A DNA stretch of 64,000 nucleotides from Variovorax sp. Root473 (GCF_001426505.1 NZ_LMEV01000017.1:908739-972738); one strand, 5' to 3'; counted from the stretch's first letter, positions 45,806 through 57,111 are shown. Program-made: numbers and translations. The notes: generated by a model from the letters alone, not told the origin.

Positions 45806-47566
45806 TCAGGAGTGCCCGTCCACCCGCATCTGGAACAGGAAGTACGGCGGAATGCACGCCCCACGTCCTTCAGGCTGCCCCTCTGCCTGCGCGCAGATGT
45901 AGTCCTCGCGACAAGGCTTGTGCGCCGAGCAGCTGCGCAGGTTGCCGGGCCGCGTGTGCTTGCTCAAACAATCGCCGAACGGCTGCTTCGCCGCCAGGCA
46001 CTGATTGAAATCGCTGAGGATGGCGATGCCGCCGCAGGTGCCGTTCGGGTCTTTCGGATCGCAGCGGCCCGAGCACATGCCGCCGGGGAAGCCGACGGAG
46101 GTCTTCTCGCAGACCGAATCCGCGCCTTCGCAGGTCGTGGCGGCGGTGCGCGGCAGTTTCTGGGCGCGGTCGCGCCAGGGGTCGGCCGATGCGGTGATGC
46201 GCGTGGGCTCGCAGCTCGCGCCGACCGTGGCTTTCTCGGGCGCGGCGTTGGCGTCGTCGGGCGTGGCCAACGGGCGGAACGGATCGGGCACGGGCGTTGT
46301 CAGCGCGGCCTTCACATAGCGTTCGCGCCGCGCCAACTCATCTTGCAGGTGCGGCGAATGCGGCAGCGCGAGCGCGTTGCCGGTCGTGAAGGTGCGCGAG
46401 ACGCCGCGCCGGTCCAGGCCCAGCAGGTGAAAGCCCGCGACCGCACGGCTCTGGTGGCAGCCGGCGCAGCTCAGGTCGTCGAGCCGGCGCAGCACCGCCT
46501 GCGGTGATTGCAGCGTGCGGCTGCCGGGCACGGGCTGCCAGTCGCCTGTCGCGAACAGCTGTTCGAAGGGCCGGTTCGCCAGGCGTTCGAGACCGCGCGG
46601 TGCGACGGAAACGGACTCGGTCGCCAGAAAGCGATCGGGGATGCGCACGGTGGCGTTGTCGAGCGCGCGCAGCGTGTCGGGCTGCTGCAGCCATTGCAGC
46701 AGCGCCTTGCGCAAGGGGGCATCGGCCTTGAGCTTCGCGACGTCGGGCGTGTTCTCGAGCGGGCCCGCGTCGAAGCGTTGCGTGCCCGCGTTCCAGCGGA
46801 AGGCGCGCAGCAAGTATTCGGCATGGCCGCCGAGGTCGGGCCGCACGGCCGAGGGCCAGCGCACGCTCTGCAGGTTGGTCGTCACCTGCGCGATGCGGGC
46901 CTGCGCGAGCCGTTGCGGCGCCAGCGGGCCGTCGGCCGACACGAGCCAGCGGCCGAGGGCCTCGTCTTTCATCGAAGCCTGCGGCGGCTGCCAGCGTCGT
47001 GCAGCGCTGGCGCAACTGCCGTCGGCGTCGGGCGCGTCGCCGCGCAGTTCGACCGCGACGGTCATCGGCAAGCGCGACTGCATTGCGGCCGAGCGGTAGG
47101 CCAGCCGGTACACGAGCCGCGTCTCGCCGCAGGCGCCGGGCTGGAAGGGGCGGCGGTCCATGCGGTTGGCCACACCGACCAGCTCAAAGAAGGCGTCGGG
47201 GCTGGCAAGCCAGCGCGCATCGAAGATCCGGTGCGGGTAGCGCGCGATGCCGACGCCGGCCTGCGGGTCGCGGCGCTGCAGGGCGGCGAGGCTGCCTTTC
47301 AGCGCGGCGGTGATCGATTGCCAGGCGGGCGAGCGCGCGAGCGCCTGGTTGGTGGCGATGCCGCTCGCAGCGACGGGTACGTCGAACCAGCGGCCGAAAC
47401 CGGCGCCGGACTTCTCGGCGGCCTGCAGCGCGACGGGCGAGGTGACGAGCACCACAGGGTCGGCTGCGTGAGCGGCCGCCACAGCGAATGAGGACGCGAG
47501 CGCGAGGCCTGCGGTCAGGAGGTGAAGTAGGCGTGGCACGCGGGCAATTGTGCCGCCGCGAATCAT
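45806..47566 (-). CDS. large secreted protein with a CxxCH motif and a Cys-rich C-terminus, unknown family
   Basis: The product has 586 residues with a signal peptide (residues 1-35, ending AAHA). Residues 40-340 have no motif I know. A single haem-c-type CAGCH is at residues 367-371. From about residue 455 to the end the protein is rich in Cys, with CSGRCDP, NGTCGG, FNQCLAAKQPFGDC, CREDYICA and a final IPPYFLFQMRVDGHS; disulfide-bonded modules are likely. It is probably periplasmic or surface-exposed. It may be a cytochrome-like redox or binding protein, but this is a guess. It is flanked by unrelated genes. Confidence 0.82.
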   Translation of the reverse strand: MIRGGTIARVPRLLHLLTAGLALASSFAVAAAHAADPVVLVTSPVALQAAEKSGAGFGRWFDVPVAASGIATNQALARSPAWQSITAALKGSLAALQRRDPQAGVGIARYPHRIFDARWLASPDAFFELVGVANRMDRRPFQPGACGETRLVYRLAYRSAAMQSRLPMTVAVELRGDAPDADGSCASAARRWQPPQASMKDEALGRWLVSADGPLAPQRLAQARIAQVTTNLQSVRWPSAVRPDLGGHAEYLLRAFRWNAGTQRFDAGPLENTPDVAKLKADAPLRKALLQWLQQPDTLRALDNATVRIPDRFLATESVSVAPRGLERLANRPFEQLFATGDWQPVPGSRTLQSPQAVLRRLDDLSCAGCHQSRAVAGFHLLGLDRRGVSRTFTTGNALALPHSPHLQDELARRERYVKAALTTPVPDPFRPLATPDDANAAPEKATVGASCEPTRITASADPWRDRAQKLPRTAATTCEGADSVCEKTSVGFPGGMCSGRCDPKDPNGTCGGIAILSDFNQCLAAKQPFGDCLSKHTRPGNLRSCSAHKPCREDYICAQAEGQPEGRGACIPPYFLFQMRVDGHS

Positions 47567-47616
47567 TCAGGCCGTGCAGCGACCGGCATTCGCTGCGCGC
47601 TCCGCGGCGCAGTCGC

Positions 47617-47997
47617 TCAGCGCCTCGAAATACCGAGCTTGCGGCAGAACTCGTAGAAATCTTCGAGCTGCAGCGACTTGTCGAACACGGCATCGACCCC
47701 CGCCGACAGTGCGCCTTCGCGCACCTCGGACGTCGCGTGGTTCATGAACACCACAGTGCGTTGCACGGGCGATTTGCGGTCCTTCAGATGGTTCGCAACG
47801 GTCAGGCCGTTGCCTTGCGCCAGGAACATGTCGATCACGGCGGCATCCCAGCCATCGGGGTTCGATTCGAGCCAGTCGATCGCTTCGTCGCAGGTGCTGG
47901 CGGTGGCGACGACTTCGCATCCAGAGAATTCCCGCAGTCCATCGGTCAGGGTGGTGGCGATCAGAGGGTTGTCTTCTATGAGGTAGATGCGGGTCAT
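47617..47997 (-). CDS. single-domain response regulator (CheY-like receiver)
   Basis: The product has 126 residues, a receiver domain only. IYLIEDNPLIATTL gives the acidic pocket, VIDMFLAQGNGL the phospho-acceptor Asp, and VFMNHATSE and VFDKSLQLEDF the conserved Thr/Ser-like and Lys positions. It has no output domain and no histidine kinase gene nearby, so it is a stand-alone signalling partner. It is close to the 586-residue secreted protein gene, with which it shares strand (gap 50 bp). Confidence 0.9.
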   Translation of the reverse strand: MTRIYLIEDNPLIATTLTDGLREFSGCEVVATASTCDEAIDWLESNPDGWDAAVIDMFLAQGNGLTVANHLKDRKSPVQRTVVFMNHATSEVREGALSAGVDAVFDKSLQLEDFYEFCRKLGISRR

Positions 47998-48079
47998 CGG
48001 TGCGAAGCCTGGATATGAAAAGCGTGGCCTGGGGCGCGGGGCGCTTCTTTCAGGCTGCCCCATTGTCTCGACGCGGCGG

Positions 48080-48107
48080 TGTGGCGGAGTCGGACAACGC
48101 CGCCACA
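48080..48107. repeat. 8-bp perfect inverted repeat upstream of the PBP2 gene
   Basis: TGTGGCGG (48080-48087) and CCGCCACA (48100-48107) frame a 12-nt loop. It lies in the 339-bp gap between the divergent response regulator and PBP2 genes, which holds no gene, only GC-rich sequence; a binding site or leader stem is possible. Confidence 0.35.
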
Positions 48108-48336
48108 TGATGTCGCCGGCGCGCATCCGGCCGAGCGAAATCATCACGCACCGCATCGGCCTGCGCGACGTGGGCCGCCGCGGTCCTGGTCGAACTGACC
48201 GGTGAGCTTCGGGGGCGGCGCGCAACTGCCGGCGCAGCCGCCGGGGGATGTCAGGTGGACGGGGCGCGGAACCTTCGGGCGGGCAGGCTCTCTTATCGGG
48301 CCTTTCTGCAGCTTCTTCCGATCCTCCTTCCTCCCG

Positions 48337-50313
48337 ATGAATGAAATCCGCAATGCCGCCGTCGAACTCGCACTTTTTCGCCGTCGTGTGGTGGTGGTCG
48401 GCTGCGCGGTGTTGTTCGGATTCGGTCTGATCGGCGCACGGCTGGTCTACTTGCAGGTGATGCGCCATGACGAGCTGGCGGGGCGGGCCGAGAGCAATCG
48501 CACGGCAATCGTTCCGGTGGTGCCCAACCGCGGGCAGATCCTGGACCGCCACGGCGTGGTGCTGGCGTCCAACTACGCGGCCTACACGCTGGAGATCACG
48601 CCGTCGAAGGTGGGCCACATCGATGCCGTCATCGACGCGCTGGATGGCCTGGTCGAAGTGACGCCGAGGGACCGTCGCCGCTTCCAGCGCCTGCGCGAAG
48701 ATTCGCGCAGCTTCGACTCGCTGCCCATCCGCACGCGCCTGAGCGATGAAGAGGTGGCGCGCTTCGCGGCGCAGCGCTATCGCTTTCCCGGGGTGGAGAT
48801 CAAGGCGCGGCTCTTTCGCACCTACCCGCATGGCGAGGTAGGAGCCCATGTGATCGGCTACATCGGCCGCGTCAACCAGCGCGAGAAAACCGCGATGGAC
48901 GACTGGCCGGAGGACAAGCGTGCCAACTACCGCGGCACCGACTACATCGGCAAGGTCGGCATCGAGCAGAGCTACGAGCAGGCGCTGCACGGCCAGACCG
49001 GCGTGGAGCAGATGGAAACCTCGGCCGGTGGGCACGCGGTCCGCCGCCTGGCGCGTTACCCGGCCAAGCCCGGCCACACGGTGATGCTGTCGCTGGACAT
49101 CAAGCTGCAGAAGCTCGTGGAAGACATGTTCGGCGAGCGCCGCGGCGCGCTGGTGGCCATCGACCCGAAGTCCGGCGAGGTGCTGGCCTTCGTGAGCAAG
49201 CCCACCTTCGATCCCAACCTGTTCGTCGAGGGCATCGACACCGAGAGCTGGAAGGCGCTGATCGAGTCGCCCGACAATCCGCTGCTGAACCGCGCGCTGC
49301 GCGGCACGTACCCGCCGGGCTCCACCTACAAGCCCTTCATGGCCATGGCAGCACTGCAGACCGGCAAGCGCGCGGCGGACAAGGTGGAGAACGACCCGGG
49401 TTTCTACACCTTCGGCGGGCGCACGTTCCGCAGCCATCGGGGCGGGCTGGGCGGCGTCGACATGCACCGCGCCATCCAGTTCTCGAGCAACACGTATTTC
49501 TATTCGCTGGCCGCCGAGATGGGCGTCGACCTGATCCACGACTTCATGGCGCCGCTGGGTTTCGGGCAGTTCACCGGCATCGACCTGCAGGGCGAATCGC
49601 GCGGCGTGCTGCCGAGCAAGGCGTGGAAGCGTGCGGCCTATCGGCGCGCCGACATGAAGGGCTGGCACCCGGGCGAGACGATTTCACTGGGCATCGGACA
49701 GGGCTACAACAACTTCACGATGCTGCAGCTGGCCTCGGCCAACGCCACGCTGGCCAACGGCGGCGTGCGCTACCAGCCGCACCTGGTGCGTGCCATCCGC
49801 GACACCGCGACCGGCCAGGTGGTGCAGCAGGTGCAGCCTCCGGCCCAGGACCTGGGCTATGCGCGCAAGCACGTCGAGGTGGTGCGCGACGCGATGGTGG
49901 CGGTGACGAAGGGCGGCACCGGCACGCGCGTGTTTGCCGGCGCCGCGTACACATCGGCCGGCAAGACCGGCACCGCGCAGGCCGTGAGCCTGGGGCCGAA
50001 GGCGCGCGCGAGCGGCAAGACACTCGATGCGCGCCAGCGCGATCACGCGCTGTACATGGCATTCGCCCCGGCCGAAGACCCGACCATTGCCGTGGCGGCG
50101 ATCGTCGAGAACGCGGGCTTCGGTGCGGCACATGCGGCGCCGATCGTGCGGCGGGTGTTCGACTACTGGCTTGCAGACCAGTACCCGAACGACATCGACA
50201 TGGCCGCGGTGCAGGAGGGCAAGGCCGGCGCGCCCATCGGCACGCCGTTGGTGGCGAGCGAGGTGCCGATGCGGAACGACGAGGCGCAGGCCGATGAAGC
50301 GCAGGCGCTATGA
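48337..50313 (+). CDS. mrdA: penicillin-binding protein 2 (elongation transpeptidase)
   Basis: PBP2 crosslinks lateral-wall peptidoglycan with RodA. The product has 658 residues: a short cytosolic start, one TM helix (residues about 18-40), a dimerisation/pedestal domain and a transpeptidase domain with Ser329 in PPGSTYKPF (Ser-x-x-Lys332), Ser383-Ser-Asn385 and Lys543-Thr-Gly545. RodA normally lies just behind mrdA but DusA follows here, so this may be a second copy. The start is chosen by protein alignment logic; no strong SD is seen. Confidence 0.92.
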   Translation: MNEIRNAAVELALFRRRVVVVGCAVLFGFGLIGARLVYLQVMRHDELAGRAESNRTAIVPVVPNRGQILDRHGVVLASNYAAYTLEITPSKVGHIDAVIDALDGLVEVTPRDRRRFQRLREDSRSFDSLPIRTRLSDEEVARFAAQRYRFPGVEIKARLFRTYPHGEVGAHVIGYIGRVNQREKTAMDDWPEDKRANYRGTDYIGKVGIEQSYEQALHGQTGVEQMETSAGGHAVRRLARYPAKPGHTVMLSLDIKLQKLVEDMFGERRGALVAIDPKSGEVLAFVSKPTFDPNLFVEGIDTESWKALIESPDNPLLNRALRGTYPPGSTYKPFMAMAALQTGKRAADKVENDPGFYTFGGRTFRSHRGGLGGVDMHRAIQFSSNTYFYSLAAEMGVDLIHDFMAPLGFGQFTGIDLQGESRGVLPSKAWKRAAYRRADMKGWHPGETISLGIGQGYNNFTMLQLASANATLANGGVRYQPHLVRAIRDTATGQVVQQVQPPAQDLGYARKHVEVVRDAMVAVTKGGTGTRVFAGAAYTSAGKTGTAQAVSLGPKARASGKTLDARQRDHALYMAFAPAEDPTIAVAAIVENAGFGAAHAAPIVRRVFDYWLADQYPNDIDMAAVQEGKAGAPIGTPLVASEVPMRNDEAQADEAQAL

Positions 50314-50478
50314 GGCGCATGGTCACGTGCAGCGGGTCGAGGCGCGACCAGACGCCGCGTGAGAAACTACCCGCTCGATGTCTGTGGTGCGTGAAGGTGG
50401 ACATTTCGTGTGCGCTGTGTGCGGCGTATCCGGGCGGTTTGGCGTGCACGCGAACATGCACACGAGAGGGTCCAAGGT

Positions 50479-51480
50479 ATGAGTGATAGCGGTAAGTTGT
50501 TGAATCTCAAAGAGAAAATCATTTCGGTCGCGCCCATGATGGATTGGACCGATCGCCATTGCCGGTTTTTCCATCGCCTCATGACGCGCCATGCGCTGCT
50601 CTACACCGAGATGGTGACCACGGGCGCGCTGATTCACGGCGATGTGCCGCGTCACCTGCGCTTTCATGCCGAAGAACACCCCGTCGCCCTGCAGCTCGGC
50701 GGCAGCGAGCCGAACGACCTGGCGCACTGCGCGAAGCTTGGCGAGGAATGGGGCTACGACGAGATCAACCTGAACTGCGGCTGCCCGAGCGAGCGCGTGC
50801 AGCGCGGCGCCTTCGGGGCCTGCCTCATGAACGAGCCGCAGCTGGTGGCCGACTGCGTGAAGGCGATGGTCGACGTGGTCGATGTGCCCGTCACCGTGAA
50901 GCACCGCATCGGCATCGACAAGATCGAGAGCTACGAGTTCGTGCGCGACTTTGTCGGCGCGGTGAGCGAGGCAGGCTGCGGCACGTTCATCGTGCATGCG
51001 CGCAACGCCTGGCTGCAGGGCCTGAGCCCGAAGCAGAACCGCGAGATTCCGCCGCTGCGATACGCATTGGTGCACCGCCTGAAGCACGACTTTCCGGCGC
51101 TGCAGTTTTCGATCAACGGCGGCATCGCCACCAACGCCCAGGTGCACGAGCACCTGCGGCTGCTCGATGGCGCCATGGTGGGCCGCGAGGCGTACCACAA
51201 CCCCTGGTGGCTGGCCGAGTGGGACGCCGAGTTCTACGGCGACGCCCCGCTGACGCTCACGCGCGAGGACCTCGAGGCGCGGATGTGCGACTACATGGTC
51301 CGCGAGGCGGCCGAACACGGCACCCACTGGTGGTCGATCGCGCGCCACATGCTGGGCCTGCGCAACGGGCTGCCCGGTGCGCGCCGCTGGCGCCAGGTCT
51401 GGAGCGACCATCGCCTGAAGACCCGCCCGCCGCACGAAGTGATGGCGCTGGCGCACGAACCCGCCGTCCAGGCCGCCTGA
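50479..51480 (+). CDS. dusA: tRNA-dihydrouridine synthase A
   Basis: DusA reduces uridines 20/20a in the tRNA D-loop with FMN and NADPH. The product has 333 residues. SVAPMMDWTDRHCRFFHR is the DusA N-terminal FMN loop; LQLGGSEP, the catalytic Cys of NLNCGCPSERVQRGAFGACLM (second Cys of CGC region) and the FIVHARNAWLQGLSPKQNRE loop follow, the last being DusA-specific. ATG 50479 has GAGAGGG at 50464-50470. The gene is 165 bp downstream of the PBP2 gene and not obviously co-transcribed. Confidence 0.94.
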   Translation: MSDSGKLLNLKEKIISVAPMMDWTDRHCRFFHRLMTRHALLYTEMVTTGALIHGDVPRHLRFHAEEHPVALQLGGSEPNDLAHCAKLGEEWGYDEINLNCGCPSERVQRGAFGACLMNEPQLVADCVKAMVDVVDVPVTVKHRIGIDKIESYEFVRDFVGAVSEAGCGTFIVHARNAWLQGLSPKQNREIPPLRYALVHRLKHDFPALQFSINGGIATNAQVHEHLRLLDGAMVGREAYHNPWWLAEWDAEFYGDAPLTLTREDLEARMCDYMVREAAEHGTHWWSIARHMLGLRNGLPGARRWRQVWSDHRLKTRPPHEVMALAHEPAVQAA

Positions 51481-51544
51481 TTCTTCGCGCCGCTGTCACC
51501 GACTTTGTAGACGGGCGGCACAATTGGGCGAAGTTGACGCGTGA

Positions 51545-51559
51545 TGGAACGCGGTTTCA
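51545..51559. promoter_or_regulatory. candidate IclR-family operator
   Basis: TGGAACGCGGTTTCA is a near palindrome (arms TGGAA and TTTCA) resembling the 15-bp box bound by IclR-type proteins. It stands about 87 bp upstream of the IclR gene start, where autoregulation would act. Confidence 0.3.
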
Positions 51560-51645
51560 TGACAATGCCACAACAAGTGTGATTCAAGCACCTGTTTTTG
51601 CTCAAGAATAAGGCGGCCAGGGAAACAAGAAAAAGGTTCTGTCTT

Positions 51646-52431
51646 ATGAGTGAAGCTGTGGGCGGCAAGGAAGAAGTCAGTGCGCTTGCCAGGGGGTTGT
51701 CGCTGCTGAAGGTCATCGGGATGGCAGCGGCCCCGATCGGAAACCGGGAATTGGCCGACACCACCGGCATCCCGAAGGCCACGGTGTCGCGCCTCACGGC
51801 GACGCTGGTCGCAGCGGGGTACCTGCGGCAGTCGCAGGACAGCGAGCGCTTCAGCCTGGGGCCGGTGCTGCTCGACATGAGCAGCCGCTACCTGCGCAAT
51901 TTCGACCTGAGGGCGCTGGCGCGTCCGCATCTGAGCAACCTGGCCGAACTGTCGGGCGCCAGCATCCACATGGCGGTGCGCGACGACCTTGACATGCTGG
52001 TCATCGATTCATTGCGGCCGCGCTCGGCGCTCATCAGCTCCCGCATCGATGTCGGCTCGCGCATGTCGATCGCCACCTCGGCTTCCGGCCGCGCCTACAT
52101 TGGCGCCTTGCCCGGGCCTGAGCAATCGGCATTGCTGGAGCAGATCCGGCTCGAAACCGGCGAGAACTGGCACGCCATCGAGCCGCGCCTCATCGCCAGC
52201 CTCGAAGAGCACGCCCGCCTGGGCTACTGCACCTCCTTCGGCGAATGGAACCCCCAGATCCACGCCCTGGGCTTCGCGCTCGAAGGCCCGCGCGGCGAAC
52301 GCTTCGGCGTGAGCTGCGGCGGCCCTGCCTACCTGCTGCCGCGGGAGGCCATGCTCAGCCGTGTCGCCCCGCGCATGCTGGAAATCGCCCAGCGCATCGC
52401 CACCGAAGCTGGCACCCTCATATTGGATTGA
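51646..52431 (+). CDS. IclR family transcriptional regulator
   Basis: The product has 261 residues: winged helix (LARGLSLLKVIGMAAAPIGNRELADTTGIPKATVSRL; the recognition part is TGIPKATVSRLTATLV) and a C-terminal IclR effector domain ending CGGPAYLLPREA. The ATG at 51646 gives a natural N-terminus; an in-frame start at 51598 is longer but unsupported. Its own target is not obvious: dusA lies upstream and a GntR gene is convergent downstream, so it may control a distant operon or itself. Confidence 0.9.
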   Translation: MSEAVGGKEEVSALARGLSLLKVIGMAAAPIGNRELADTTGIPKATVSRLTATLVAAGYLRQSQDSERFSLGPVLLDMSSRYLRNFDLRALARPHLSNLAELSGASIHMAVRDDLDMLVIDSLRPRSALISSRIDVGSRMSIATSASGRAYIGALPGPEQSALLEQIRLETGENWHAIEPRLIASLEEHARLGYCTSFGEWNPQIHALGFALEGPRGERFGVSCGGPAYLLPREAMLSRVAPRMLEIAQRIATEAGTLILD

Positions 52432-52439
52432 GCAGAAGC

Positions 52440-52570
52440 GGCACGAGGCCGCGCCCAAAGGGCGCAGGCCCCTTCGCGAGACGCCGCGGAACCGGCTCTG
52501 CCGGGCCGCAGGCGTCGCCCCCGGAAGGGGGTTGGCGAAGCGACACGAAGTGCGCGCAGCCTGGGGGTGA
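52440..52570. repeat. GC-rich intergenic hairpin element, dispersed-repeat type
   Basis: Three short perfect hairpins lie in about 80 bp: GCGCCC-aaa-GGGCGC (52451-52465), CCGGC-tct-GCCGG (52492-52504) and CCCCC-ggaa-GGGGG (52518-52531). The 3' portion (TTGGCGAAGCGACACGAAG, then CTGGGGGTG) is a wording I recall from many Variovorax and Acidovorax intergenic regions, which is memory, not a search. It fills the gap between convergent IclR and GntR genes and could act as a two-way terminator. No second copy is in this window. Confidence 0.6.
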
Positions 52571-52573
52571 GCC

Positions 52574-53221
52574 CTATCCAGCGGCTTCGAGGCCGTTGAG
52601 GAAGTGCTCGCGCATGCGCGCCATGGCCTTGGCGGCGTCGCGCGCCTCGATGGCCGCCATCACCTCGCGGTGCTCCGCCAGCGATTCGGCGATGCGCCCC
52701 GCCTTCAGCAGCGAGTTGTGGCGATTCAACTTCATCACCTTGCGCAGGTCGGCCACCATCTGGTCGCGCCACTTGTTGTTGGCAATGGCCAGCAGGCTCA
52801 TGTGGAAGCGCTCGTTCACCGCAAAGAAGTGCTCGCGGTCTTCCTTGCCGGGGGCGGCCGCGGCCTCCAGTTCGGCGTGCAGCGCCTTCAGCTCGGTGCG
52901 CTGGGCATCGGTGGCGCGCTCGGCCACCACGCCGGCAGCGTCGCTCTCCAGCAGGGAGAGCAGGTGGTAGACGTCGGCCAGGTCCTGTTCCGACACCTCG
53001 GTGACGTAGGCGCCGCGGCGCACCTTCATCGTCACCAGCCCTTCGGCGGCCAGCACCTTCAGCGCCTCGCGCAGGGGGGTGCGGCTGATGCCGTATTCCT
53101 CGGCCAGCTTGAGTTCGTCGATCCAGCTGCCGGGCTCCAGCTCGCGGCGGAAGATTCGCTGGCGCAGGAGCTCGGCCACCTCTTCATAGAGGGCACGGGG
53201 GGTCAGGGTGACGGCGGACAT
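52574..53221 (-). CDS. GntR family (FadR-type) regulator
   Basis: The product has 215 residues: a winged helix (ALYEEVAELLRQRIFRRELEPG, then EYGISRTPLREALKVLAAEGLV) and an all-helical FCD ligand-binding domain with the metal-site residues Asp/His in EHFFAVNERFHMSLLAIANN and EHREVMAAIEARD. ATG 53221 is preferred over the GTG at 53230. It is divergent from the methylmalonyl-CoA mutase operon with 131 bp between, so it probably represses that operon and responds to a propionyl-CoA or methylcitrate intermediate. The effector is inferred. Confidence 0.92.
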   Translation of the reverse strand: MSAVTLTPRALYEEVAELLRQRIFRRELEPGSWIDELKLAEEYGISRTPLREALKVLAAEGLVTMKVRRGAYVTEVSEQDLADVYHLLSLLESDAAGVVAERATDAQRTELKALHAELEAAAAPGKEDREHFFAVNERFHMSLLAIANNKWRDQMVADLRKVMKLNRHNSLLKAGRIAESLAEHREVMAAIEARDAAKAMARMREHFLNGLEAAG

Positions 53222-53249
53222 GGGCTGCACTGTACTTCAAAAAATGGGT

Positions 53250-53279
53250 TTGAATTAATAATTACGGATAGGTTAGACT
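53250..53279 (+). promoter_or_regulatory. candidate promoter of the methylmalonyl-CoA operon
   Basis: TTGAAT (53250-53255) and TAGACT (53274-53279) are spaced by 18 bp in an AT-rich tract that stands out from the GC-rich surroundings. The transcription start would be near 53286, just before the palindrome at 53288-53307. Confidence 0.45.
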
Positions 53280-53287
53280 CGCGAACG

Positions 53288-53307
53288 GCTTGCAAATCCG
53301 TGCAAGC
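53288..53307. promoter_or_regulatory. perfect palindrome, candidate GntR operator
   Basis: GCTTGCA and TGCAAGC form a perfect 7-bp inverted repeat with a 6-bp spacer. It lies directly at the expected transcription start of the mutase operon, where a bound repressor would block RNA polymerase. The regulator encoded next door is the obvious candidate protein. Confidence 0.55.
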
Positions 53308-53352
53308 GATCTTGCGAATCCCGTCAGACCACCGCCTGGAGCGGCGCCTTCC

Positions 53353-55518
<2,166 letters not shown>

Positions 55519-55534
55519 GCGGTCGAGGTACCTC

Positions 55535-56008
55535 GTGAGCGATCTTCTGTCACGGCTGTCCCTGCAGCCGGTGGACTCCAATGACTTCGAGGACATGCTG
55601 GCCCTGCGCATCGATGCGATGCGCCCGAGCCTGGAGCGTGTCGGCCGTTTCGATGCCGCGCGTTCGCGCGAGCGCCTGAGCGCGGGCTTCGTGGTCCCCT
55701 TCATGCACCACATCGTGCTGGACGGCAGCCAGCGCGTGGGCTTCGTCACGCTCAAGCCCGAAGGGGCCGATGCGTTGCGGCTCGATCATCTTTACCTGCG
55801 CACCGGCTTCCAGGGCCTGGGCATCGGCGAGTGGGTGATCGATTGGGCGCAGGCCCAGGCGCGCGAACAGCGCCGCGACATCAAGCTCACCGCGCTCGTG
55901 CACAGCGATGCCAACCGCTTCTATCTGCGCCACGGCTTCGTGCTCGAAGGCGAAGAGGGCGTCGACCTGCATTACCGCTGGCGCTGCACGGAACTGGCCG
56001 GCGGATGA
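55535..56008 (+). CDS. GNAT family N-acetyltransferase
   Basis: The product has 157 residues from a GTG start, with GAGG upstream. The GNAT pieces are [25 protein letters not shown] (acetyl-CoA loop QGLGIG) and [23 protein letters not shown]. It lies between the mutase and meaB genes with a 16-bp gap and an overlap with the next start, so it is part of the operon; it might acetylate an enzyme of the pathway, but no target is known. Confidence 0.88.
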   Translation: MSDLLSRLSLQPVDSNDFEDMLALRIDAMRPSLERVGRFDAARSRERLSAGFVVPFMHHIVLDGSQRVGFVTLKPEGADALRLDHLYLRTGFQGLGIGEWVIDWAQAQAREQRRDIKLTALVHSDANRFYLRHGFVLEGEEGVDLHYRWRCTELAGG

Positions 56009-57054
56009 GCGGCACCGTGCAGACCCTCGAACGCGCCATCGTCGACACCGACGGCATGGCGCAGCGGCGTGCCATTGCCAAGGCGATCACGCTGCTCGAA
56101 TCGACGCGCGCCGACCACCGCGCGCAGGCCGACGAGCTGCTCACCGCGTTGCTGCCGCGCACCGGCGAGTCGTTTCGCCTGGGCATCTCGGGCGTGCCCG
56201 GCGTGGGCAAGTCGACCTTCATCGAAACGCTCGGCCTGCTGCTGATCGGCAAGGGCCATCGCGTGGCCGTGCTCACCATCGACCCGTCGTCCACCGTGTC
56301 GGGCGGCTCCATCCTCGGTGACAAGACGCGCATGGAGCGCCTGTCGGTGCACGAGCGCGCCTACATCCGCCCCAGCCCTTCGAGCGGCACGCTCGGTGGC
56401 GTGGCCGAGAAGACGCGCGAGGCCATGCTGGTCTGCGAGGCCGCGGGCTACGACGTCGTCATCGTCGAGACCGTGGGCGTGGGCCAGAGCGAAACCGCCG
56501 TGGCCGGCATGACCGACATGTTCGTGCTGCTGCAGCTGCCCAACGCGGGCGACGACCTGCAGGCGATCAAGAAGGGCGTGATGGAGCTGGCCGACCTGGT
56601 CGCCATCAACAAGGCCGACATCGACCGCGACGCCGCCACGCGCGCGCAGGCCCAGATCACTTCGGCGCTGCGCCTCTTCGGCCACCAGGGCAACCCCGAC
56701 CATGCGCACGCGGTGCACGACGCCCACAGCGGCGTCGAGCGCCGCTTCTGGCTGCCCAAGGTGCTGCAACTGAGCGCACTCGCGGGCACCGGCGTCGACG
56801 CCTTCTGGGACGCCGTGCTCGAATTCAAGACGCTGCAGACCGCCAACGGCAAGCTCGCGAAGCGCCGCGAAAAGCAGGCCACCGCGTGGATGTGGGAACG
56901 CATCGACGCTGGGCTCAAGCAGGCGTTTCGCCAGCATGCGCAGGTGCGCGAACTGCTGCCCCAGCTCACGCAGCAGGTGGCGCAGGGCAGCCTGCCGGCC
57001 TCGACGGCGGCGCGCCAGCTGCTCGCCGCGGCAGCCATCACCGCCCGGGTGTGA
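56005..57054 (+). CDS. meaB: methylmalonyl-CoA mutase-associated GTPase MeaB
   Basis: MeaB protects and repairs the mutase and gates its B12 cofactor, at the cost of GTP. The product has 349 residues. The P-loop GVPGVGKST lies near residue 63, then [20 protein letters not shown] (switch region), [29 protein letters not shown] and the guanine-specificity NKAD. Old names are ArgK and LAO/AO transport ATPase. It sits in the operon next to the mutase, as expected. It overlaps the GNAT gene by four bases. Confidence 0.95.
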   Translation: MSGTVQTLERAIVDTDGMAQRRAIAKAITLLESTRADHRAQADELLTALLPRTGESFRLGISGVPGVGKSTFIETLGLLLIGKGHRVAVLTIDPSSTVSGGSILGDKTRMERLSVHERAYIRPSPSSGTLGGVAEKTREAMLVCEAAGYDVVIVETVGVGQSETAVAGMTDMFVLLQLPNAGDDLQAIKKGVMELADLVAINKADIDRDAATRAQAQITSALRLFGHQGNPDHAHAVHDAHSGVERRFWLPKVLQLSALAGTGVDAFWDAVLEFKTLQTANGKLAKRREKQATAWMWERIDAGLKQAFRQHAQVRELLPQLTQQVAQGSLPASTAARQLLAAAAITARV

Positions 57055-57111
57055 CACCTCGGCCCCCAAGACTCTCCCAGCAATCCAGAACCACAGCTTC
57101 GGAAGCACACC

